From DATDRM01 sp035291705 (GTDB lineage: Bacteria; Chloroflexota; Anaerolineae; Anaerolineales; UBA4823), in the NCBI GenBank assembly GCA_035291705.1, contig DATDRM010000177.1, positions 1-10,826 of the forward strand: DNA of 10,826 bases. Direction: 5' to 3'. Below are positions 6,328-10,826 of this stretch, piece by piece. The translations under genes were made by a program, and so were the position numbers. Every line of letters starts with the position of its first letter. The stretch's first letter is position 1. Under the pieces are notes generated by a model, which saw nothing but the letters and a program-made list of their open reading frames with translations, was not told where the DNA came from and searched no databases.

Positions 6328-6735
6328 ATGAAATTTGCGAATCCCTTCAAGAAAAAGTCGATTAAGAAAGCCGAATCCATTCCCCTGGACCCAAATGAGA
6401 TTCCGGAGCCGACCGATCTGGCTGGTTATCTTCGTCGGGGATGGGCTTATCATTCTCGCGCCCAGAACGATCGCGCTGAGCAAGATTTCCGACAAGCGCT
6501 GACGTTAGCTCCTGATACGGTCGATAGCCAATACGCCTTGGGCTTGGTGCTGAAGGCACAGGGAAGGAAATCTGAGGCGATCGAGGCGTTCAAGAAAGCG
6601 GTTGAGTTACTGGATGCAGGTAAGGTGGAAGATCACTCCACGACAGAAATGCTGCACCGCCTCTCGATGGGTCACATCAATGAGCTCTCTTTAGGGGATT
6701 GGAACCTGGAGGAGCAGATTTGGCATCGCATCTAA
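6328..6735 (+). CDS. Small tetratricopeptide-repeat protein
   Basis: This is a 135-residue protein with no signal peptide. A basic N-terminus (NPFKKKSIKK) precedes two clear TPR units, at about residues 31-64 (YLRRGWAYHSRAQNDRAEQD, ending in LAP) and 65-98 (DSQYALGLVLKAQGRKSEAI, then EAFKKAV). A third degenerate unit lies at about 104-127. TPR pairs form helical scaffolds for protein-protein contact. The partner is unknown. AGGAG at 6314-6318 precedes the ATG by 9 nt. The 3' end contains the GGAGGAG ribosome binding site and the TTG start of the next gene, overlapping it by 16 nt, which suggests coupled translation with the URO-D family protein. Confidence 0.85.
   Translation: MKFANPFKKKSIKKAESIPLDPNEIPEPTDLAGYLRRGWAYHSRAQNDRAEQDFRQALTLAPDTVDSQYALGLVLKAQGRKSEAIEAFKKAVELLDAGKVEDHSTTEMLHRLSMGHINELSLGDWNLEEQIWHRI
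6708..6714 (+). promoter_or_regulatory. Shine-Dalgarno deciding the TTG start of the URO-D gene
   Basis: GGAGGAG is followed by 5 nt and then TTG at 6720. This strong match inside the end of the TPR gene selects TTG 6720 over TTG 6699. Confidence 0.75.
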
Positions 6736-7721
6736 CCCATCGCCAGCGTCTCGAGGCTTGCCTGGCTGGTGGGGCGGTTGACCGTCCCCCGGTAGCGCTG
6801 TGGCGGCATTTCCCTGTCGACGATCAGTCTCCGGACAGTCTGGCGGCTGCCACGGTAGATTTTCAGCGCGTTTATGACTTCGACCTGGTCAAGGTAACTC
6901 CCGCCTCTTCTTTCTGCGTGAAGGATTGGGGCGCAGTCGACGAGTGGCGGGGAGCTGCGGAAGGCACGCGCGACTATACTCAACGGATTATCCGCCGGGC
7001 TGAGGATTGGGAAAGTTTGCCGGCGCTTGACCCCCACTGTGGTTATCTGGCTGACCAACTCGTCTGCCTGCGTCAAATCGTGACTGAGCTCGGGCCGCAG
7101 GTACCCGTAATCCAGACGATTTTTAGCCCCCTGGCCCAGGCGAAGAATTTAGTCGGTCGAGAAACGTTATTGGTGCATATCCGGCGTTACCCGCAAGCCG
7201 TCAGTGCCGGCTTGAAGGTTATCGCCGAGAGCACGCAACGCTTTATTGCCGCGGCGCACCAGACGGGCATTGCCGGGATTTTCTATGCTGTGCAGCATGC
7301 TCAATATGGCTTACTTTCTGATCAGGAGTATGAAGAATTCGGGCGGCGTTACGATCTCCAGGTGCTCGCGCCGGCGCGGGATTTTTGGCTGAATATACTT
7401 CACCTGCACGGGGAGGAAATTATGTTCGACCGTTTCCTGGACTACCCCGTGGCAGTTATCAACTGGCATGACCGGGAAACGCCTCCCTTCTTAGCTGAAG
7501 CCCAAAGGCGGTTTTCTGGTGTATTGTGCGGCGGACTGCGCCGTTGGGAGACTATGGTGCTGGGCACGCCGGAGCAGGTGACCGCCGAGGCGCGCGACGC
7601 CATCACAGCAACCGGCGGCGAGCGGTTTATCCTGGGCACAGGCTGTGTCCTGCTTACCACTTCCCCACGGGGCAATATTTGGGCGGCGCGTAAGAGCGTT
7701 GAATCTGCGTCATCTTCATGA
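6720..7721 (+). CDS. Uroporphyrinogen decarboxylase (URO-D) family protein, MtaA/CmuA-like
   Basis: It is 333 residues from the TTG at 6720. The start T-H-R-Q-R-L-E-A-C-L-A-G-G-x-V-D-R-P-P-V-A-L-W and the end F-I-L-G-T-G-C-V-L-x-T-T-S-P-R-G-N are typical of URO-D superfamily proteins. The heme-enzyme signature around FMRQAGRY is absent, so this is probably not HemE. The relatives MtaA and CmuA are zinc-dependent methyltransferases acting on corrinoid-bound methyl groups. They bind zinc through an H-x-C pair and a distant C. Here the equivalent positions appear to be H228-L-H230 and C309, so one ligand is His instead of Cys. Substrate and reaction are unknown, and no corrinoid protein lies in the window. 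Its last codon overlaps the rsmD start by 4 nt. Confidence 0.8.
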   Translation: MASHLTHRQRLEACLAGGAVDRPPVALWRHFPVDDQSPDSLAAATVDFQRVYDFDLVKVTPASSFCVKDWGAVDEWRGAAEGTRDYTQRIIRRAEDWESLPALDPHCGYLADQLVCLRQIVTELGPQVPVIQTIFSPLAQAKNLVGRETLLVHIRRYPQAVSAGLKVIAESTQRFIAAAHQTGIAGIFYAVQHAQYGLLSDQEYEEFGRRYDLQVLAPARDFWLNILHLHGEEIMFDRFLDYPVAVINWHDRETPPFLAEAQRRFSGVLCGGLRRWETMVLGTPEQVTAEARDAITATGGERFILGTGCVLLTTSPRGNIWAARKSVESASSS

Positions 7722-8308
7722 CTGGATTGCGTGTCATCGCCGGGAAAGCCCGCGGCCGGAAGCTGCGTTCGGTCCCTGGCAGCTCCACCCGCCCGATCAC
7801 CGATCGGGTTAAGGAATCTCTTTTCAATATCATCGGTACCGATATCCAATCGGCTGCGATCCTGGATTTATTCGCTGGGACAGGCGGCGTGGGGATCGAA
7901 GCCCTCAGCCGGGGGGCTGCCTATGCTCTTTTCGTCGACCTTGACCAGCAGGCTGTGCTGACTGTGCGCGCCAATCTGGTTAGCACAGACCTGGCTGACC
8001 GGGGGGATGTTCGGCGAATCGATGCTTTCACTTTCCTGCGCGGGGCGCCCGAACGCCCCTTTGACTATGTCTATATCGCCCCACCTCAATATAAAGGCCT
8101 GTGGAAAAAAGCCTTGTTGAGCCTGGATGCCCATCCGGCCTGGCTTACCGCGGATGCCTGGGTTATCGTCCAAATTCACCCCCGTGAAACTGAACCTATC
8201 GAGCTGCAAAACCTGGTCGAATTCGACCGGCGGCAGTATGGCAGCACACTATTGGTCTTTTTTCAGGCGTTGCCCGATGGATCTAAATCTCCCTCACCGC
8301 CGCTATAA
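7718..8308 (+). CDS. rsmD: 16S rRNA (guanine(966)-N(2))-methyltransferase-type protein, RsmD family
   Basis: This 196-residue protein has RsmD length and architecture. The N-terminal MTGLRVIAGKARGRKL is typical, then T-R-P-I-T-D-R-V-K-E-S-L-F-N, the AdoMet-binding motif LDLFAGTGGVGIEALSRGA (residues 49-67) and an acidic strand end V-D-L-D. By family knowledge RsmD methylates N2 of G966 in 16S rRNA. The catalytic loop, normally D/N-P-P-Y/F, reads A-P-P-Q-Y here (residues 121-125), so the acidic or amide residue is replaced by alanine. I believe other Chloroflexota RsmD proteins show the same, but cannot confirm it. The start overlaps the upstream stop by 4 nt and the end overlaps galT by 32 nt. 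Confidence 0.88.
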   Translation: MTGLRVIAGKARGRKLRSVPGSSTRPITDRVKESLFNIIGTDIQSAAILDLFAGTGGVGIEALSRGAAYALFVDLDQQAVLTVRANLVSTDLADRGDVRRIDAFTFLRGAPERPFDYVYIAPPQYKGLWKKALLSLDAHPAWLTADAWVIVQIHPRETEPIELQNLVEFDRRQYGSTLLVFFQALPDGSKSPSPPL

Positions 8309-9344
8309 CCCCCTGACGCGCGAGTGGGTACTCGTTTCTCCTCATCGCGCCCAACGTCCCTGGCTGGGGCAGGTGGAAAAAGCGCCGCAGGAAAACCTGC
8401 CCGATTATGATCCTACTTGTTACTTGTGCCCGCGCAACGTCCGGGCGGGGGATCAACGCAATCCGGATTACGCATCCACCTTTGTCTTTGACAACGATTT
8501 TCCAGCGCTGTTGAAACCAGAAGAGGCGCCTATAACGAATAACAGCACTCACGTTTCACGCCCCGCGCTTCAAGATTCCCTCCTAATCGCAGAACCCGAA
8601 TTTGGCCTCTGCCGCGTGGTTTGTTTCTCCCCCCGTCATGACCTGTCCTTACCCGAGCTCTCGCAAGCCGAAGTTGAGGCGGTCGTCCGGGCGTGGATCG
8701 ATCAAACATCCATCCTGGCGGACAAGGGCTTCGTTCGCTATGTCCAGGTGTTTGAAAATAAGGGGGCGATGATGGGCGCTTCCAACCCCCATCCGCATAG
8801 CCAGGTGTGGGCGACGAGCCATATCCCCAACCAGCCAGCTCGGGAATCGATCGCCCAGGTGGAGTATCTATCTCAGCGAGCGTCCTGCCTGCTGTGTGAT
8901 ACCTTAGCAGCCGAGAAAGAGACTGGCGAACGCCTGGTGGTCACCAACGAGCATTTTACGGCGCTGGTACCGTTCTGGGCGGTGTGGCCGTTCGAAGTCC
9001 TGCTCCTTTCCAACCGCCATATCCCCGCGCTGTCCAGCCTGGAATCGGACGAAATCGCCGGCCTGGCGGACATCATCCGCCGCCTGACCGCCCGCTATGA
9101 TAACCTGTTTGAAATTTCATTCCCCTACTCAATGGGCTTTCACCAGGCTCCGGTGAATGGCCCGGTGCATGCTGAGTGGCATCTGCATGCCCATTATTAC
9201 CCGCCGCTGTTGCGCTCGGCGACCGTGCGGAAATTTATGGTGGGATTCGAGTTGCTGGCTTCGCCGCAGCGCGACCTGACTCCCGAGGTGGCTGCGCAAC
9301 GCCTGCGCTCATCAAGCGATCGGCACTACCGGAGCGAGATTTAA
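8277..9344 (+). CDS. galT: Galactose-1-phosphate uridylyltransferase
   Basis: The ATG at 8277 gives 355 residues starting at the usual family N-terminus (H-R-R-Y-N-P-L-T-R-E-W-V-L-V-S-P-H-R). The longer frame from 8127 runs through rsmD and is not used. C48-Y-L-C51 with H121 and H172 corresponds to the E. coli zinc site. The active-site motif is NPHPHSQVW (residues 170-178), with H174 as the expected UMP-carrying nucleophile. The C-terminal WHLHAHYYPPLLRSATVRKF (301-320) is also diagnostic. By family knowledge the Leloir pathway enzyme exchanges UMP between UDP-glucose and galactose-1-phosphate. C-terminal to ENKGAMMG, the family's usual Cys is Ala (A168). It overlaps rsmD by 32 nt, and CAGGCG is a weak ribosome binding site. 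Confidence 0.95.
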   Translation: MDLNLPHRRYNPLTREWVLVSPHRAQRPWLGQVEKAPQENLPDYDPTCYLCPRNVRAGDQRNPDYASTFVFDNDFPALLKPEEAPITNNSTHVSRPALQDSLLIAEPEFGLCRVVCFSPRHDLSLPELSQAEVEAVVRAWIDQTSILADKGFVRYVQVFENKGAMMGASNPHPHSQVWATSHIPNQPARESIAQVEYLSQRASCLLCDTLAAEKETGERLVVTNEHFTALVPFWAVWPFEVLLLSNRHIPALSSLESDEIAGLADIIRRLTARYDNLFEISFPYSMGFHQAPVNGPVHAEWHLHAHYYPPLLRSATVRKFMVGFELLASPQRDLTPEVAAQRLRSSSDRHYRSEI

Positions 9345-9571
9345 AACAGGCCGCGGATTGTCAATAGGAAGCCGAAGATGATCAAGGGGATACCGATCGG
9401 CAGCAAGATGACGGTCACGGACAGGATTACCCCGACGATCAGCAGCACCAGACCCAATACGACCGCTACCAGTCTCCCGGTCAGGCCGACGATCCAGGCC
9501 AACAACCGCCAGATAGCCCAGAAAGGCCATAAATACCACGGGACTTTTTTCTCTTGTGATTCGGTGGACAT
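9341..9571 (-). CDS. Small two-helix membrane protein, function unknown
   Basis: The ATG at 9571 follows GAGGAG by 6 nt and gives 76 residues. The longer frame upstream (to 9670) is intergenic. After a polar MSTESQEKK, the protein has P-W-Y-L-W-P-F-W-A-I-W-R-L-L-A-W, then a first membrane span (about residues 31-52) and a second (about 54-72), separated only by a proline/glycine-rich turn (LLPIGIPL). The tryptophan cluster suggests interfacial anchoring. I do not recognise a family beyond small membrane proteins of Chloroflexota. It converges on galT, and the four bases TTAA at 9341-9344 provide the stop codon of both genes. Confidence 0.75.
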   Translation of the reverse strand: MSTESQEKKVPWYLWPFWAIWRLLAWIVGLTGRLVAVVLGLVLLIVGVILSVTVILLPIGIPLIIFGFLLTIRGLF

Positions 9572-9577
9572 ATCGCT

Positions 9578-9583
9578 CTCCTC
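9578..9583 (-). promoter_or_regulatory. Shine-Dalgarno of the small membrane protein
   Basis: GAGGAG on the minus strand lies 6 nt before the ATG at 9571 and sets the short start. Further upstream, TATATA (9590-9595) with TTGCGA (9615-9620) at 19-nt spacing is a weak promoter candidate. Confidence 0.65.
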
Positions 9584-9647
9584 ATTAACTATATACGTTG
9601 AACGCGAGAAAAAGTCGCAAAGGTTGTTAAATTCCCTACATATCACC

Positions 9648-10184
9648 CTATTGAAAATCTGTCGAGTCATTAAACTTGATCACTAGTTTACCATTGTCAG
9701 CGTAGGTGTAATGCGCGAAGAAAAGCGTACGATCGCGTCGAGCTGCCAATAAGCGCGGCAGCAGCGCGGGCAGGTCTTCCACCAGCGGTAAATTGTAGGC
9801 CCGCGAGACCGGCACCCATTCCAGGCTTCCCTCGGGGGAGGCAACCAATCGGCTCTCCGCGAGGGGCGCATCCTGATCCAGCTCGCCTCGCAGCACGAAG
9901 ATGAGTATGCCAGGCCTGTCGCCGACGTCCACCGTGATGACACCGCACAGCCATAAGTCATCCACCGATAGCGCTGTCTCTTCCTTCAATTCACGCCGGG
10001 CGGCGGTCAGGATATCCTCCCCGCGTTCGATATGGCCGCCGATGCCGTTGTACTGGTTCGCCCAAAGACGTTTGTGTGGCCTACCTTTGAGCAACAGGAT
10101 AAAGTCACCCTGGGTCAGGAAAATCAAGGTTCGCGGGATAAGCGTATAGCGGTCCGAGGAAACGCCCTGGTCGGAGGCAGGCAT
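9648..10184 (-). CDS. Nudix hydrolase
   Basis: The ATG at 10184 gives 178 residues and starts just before the domain. The longer TTG-initiated frame (to 10313) adds 43 residues that run through the promoter region. The Nudix box runs from G50 to L72: G-H-I-E-R-G-E-D-I-L-T-A-A-R-R-E-L-K-E-E-T-A-L. This fits G-x5-E-x7-R-E-U-x-E-E-x-G-U, except that the penultimate glycine is alanine (A71). E65, E68 and E69 are the expected metal ligands. By family knowledge these enzymes hydrolyse nucleoside diphosphates linked to another moiety. An MutT-like nucleotide-cleaning role is possible, but the substrate is not defined. The C-terminal part (residues 120-178) contains a second beta region (LFFAHYTYADNGKLVIKF). 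No clear ribosome binding site precedes the ATG. Confidence 0.88.
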   Translation of the reverse strand: MPASDQGVSSDRYTLIPRTLIFLTQGDFILLLKGRPHKRLWANQYNGIGGHIERGEDILTAARRELKEETALSVDDLWLCGVITVDVGDRPGILIFVLRGELDQDAPLAESRLVASPEGSLEWVPVSRAYNLPLVEDLPALLPRLLAARRDRTLFFAHYTYADNGKLVIKFNDSTDFQ

Positions 10185-10241
10185 CGGTGAGAAGGAAAAA
10201 GGGAGAAGGTAAATAGGAGGCCAGATGACTTTGTTAGACTT

Positions 10242-10247
10242 ATTATA
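10242..10247 (-). promoter_or_regulatory. Putative -10 box of the Nudix gene
   Basis: TATAAT on the minus strand would give a leader of about 50 nt to the ATG at 10184. The -35 region is not recognisable. Confidence 0.4.
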
Positions 10248-10297
10248 ATTTGGATCTTCATGGTTGTAGGCCAGGCTGAAGTTTATTGGTTTAAATG

Positions 10298-10326
10298 TTG
10301 CATTCGAGGGCAAGTGAGGCTATAAT
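10298..10326 (+). promoter_or_regulatory. Sigma-70-type promoter of the terminal gene
   Basis: TTGCAT at 10298-10303 and TATAAT at 10321-10326 are separated by 17 nt, the optimal spacing. This is the best promoter in the window. It predicts a start near 10333 and a leader of about 125 nt that contains the 8-bp repeat. Confidence 0.65.
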
Positions 10327-10404
10327 CCAGACAAATGGACGCCATTCGTTAATCTGGAAGCTGTTCGAGCTTCTTCAGCCCCGAAAGAACGTCGATTTGC
10401 TATA

Positions 10405-10444
10405 TGACCATCTGACTACCCGACTACCTGACCAACTGACTAAT
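10405..10444 (+). repeat. Degenerate 8-bp tandem repeat in the 5' leader
   Basis: There are five consecutive octamers: TGACCATC, TGACTACC, CGACTACC, TGACCAAC and TGACTAAT. GAC and the following pyrimidine-A are kept in all. The array ends one base before the AAAGGAG ribosome binding site. Confidence 0.7.
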
Positions 10445-10445
10445 A

Positions 10446-10451
10446 AAGGAG
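10446..10451 (+). promoter_or_regulatory. Shine-Dalgarno of the terminal gene
   Basis: AAGGAG is 6 nt before the ATG at 10458, a strong and well-spaced site. Confidence 0.75.
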
Positions 10452-10457
10452 ATGACA

Positions 10458-10826
10458 ATGGATGAGTTTAAAGATCAAGTCTTTGGAAAAGTGACTGGGG
10501 ATATGGACCCCTTTAAAAAGATCCTCAGCAAGATCCCTGGATTTGGAGGCTATGTGGAGCGGCAGAAACGGCGCGACTCTGACAAACTGATCCGGGACAC
10601 GATTTTCGATCGCTTCCGTGAGCTCGAGGGGCGGGTGTCGGGTCTGCAGCGTGATTTCATCAACCAGGGTGCGATCTTCTATGTGGATGACTTGGAAGCT
10701 TCGGCGATCAAGTTGCGTACCTTCGCCGACCGGGTGCGCACAGCTTCCAGAGGCTACTCCGGACTGTTCGATGCAGTCGATATTAATGAAGAGGAACTCA
10801 CCAAACTTTATGAATATGATGCCGCC
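10458..10826 (+). CDS. Unclassified protein, 5' part only
   Basis: The 123 visible residues start at ATG 10458 after a good promoter and ribosome binding site, and the frame is still open at the window end. There is no signal peptide or membrane span. The sequence has PFKKILSKIPGFGGYVERQK (residues 18-37) and a charged, probably helical stretch (RRDSDKLIRDTIFDRFRELE, 38-57) with coiled-coil character. Then come G-A-I-F-Y-V-D-D-L-E-A-S-A-I-K-L and T-A-S-R-G-Y-S-G-L-F-D-A-V. I have the impression that similar proteins occur in other Chloroflexota, sometimes near SPFH-domain proteins. That is memory only, and I assign no function. Confidence 0.75.
   Translation, partial: MDEFKDQVFGKVTGDMDPFKKILSKIPGFGGYVERQKRRDSDKLIRDTIFDRFRELEGRVSGLQRDFINQGAIFYVDDLEASAIKLRTFADRVRTASRGYSGLFDAVDINEEELTKLYEYDAA

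Noticed and set aside
8127..8276. N-terminal 50-codon extension of galT
   Set aside because: It overlaps rsmD in another frame and has no family similarity. The ATG at 8277 gives the standard galT N-terminus.
10185..10313. N-terminal extension of the Nudix gene from TTG 10313
   Set aside because: It would cover the putative promoters, has no domain similarity and lacks a ribosome binding site.
1..10826. CRISPR arrays, tRNA/rRNA genes, transposase genes
   Set aside because: I scanned by eye on both strands and found no spaced repeats of CRISPR type, no tRNA-like cloverleaf and no transposase motif. Short degenerate cases could be missed without software.

Overview
The window looks like a chromosomal segment from a Chloroflexota bacterium, most likely class Anaerolineae. 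This rests on gene content (a DUF348/G5/beta-propeller lipoprotein, a short URO-D family protein, an RsmD with an unusual catalytic loop, small unclassified proteins) and on general resemblance. No marker gene here settles the taxonomy.

Layout. (1) Positions 1-2053, minus strand: scpB (chromosome segregation) and the 5' part of an rluB-type pseudouridine synthase, two genes that are often neighbours. Between them lies about 0.8 kb of decayed plus-strand defence genes. One is a Type IIG-like restriction-modification enzyme reduced to its N-terminal and extreme C-terminal pieces with frameshifts. The other is a PIN-domain (VapC-like) toxin lacking its N-terminus and carrying an in-frame TAA. 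(2) Positions 2158-5764, plus strand: a tightly packed cluster of a small lipoprotein, a lipoprotein with DUF348, G5 and beta-propeller regions, a UDP-glucuronate decarboxylase (UDP-xylose synthase) and a GtrA-family membrane protein. These suggest cell-envelope and surface-glycan functions. (3) Position 5848: a small protein built from three 16-17 residue glycine/aromatic repeats, apparently read from a leaderless transcript. (4) Positions 6328-9344: a translationally coupled run of a TPR protein, a URO-D family protein (TTG start), rsmD and galT, with every junction overlapping. (5) Positions 9341-10184, minus strand: a two-helix membrane protein and a Nudix hydrolase. The first shares a TTAA palindrome with galT as the stop codon of both genes. 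(6) Positions 10298-10826, plus strand: a good sigma-70-type promoter, a degenerate 8-bp tandem repeat in the leader, and the 5' part of an unclassified protein.

There are two translation-start styles. Genes inside operons have strong Shine-Dalgarno sequences or overlaps. Two genes instead have TATAAT ending 7-8 nt before the ATG and no Shine-Dalgarno, the arrangement expected for leaderless mRNA. I see no tRNA, rRNA, CRISPR array, complete insertion sequence or clear intrinsic terminator. I found no intact new defence or mobile system. The most notable accessory signal is the graveyard of defence genes between scpB and rluB.
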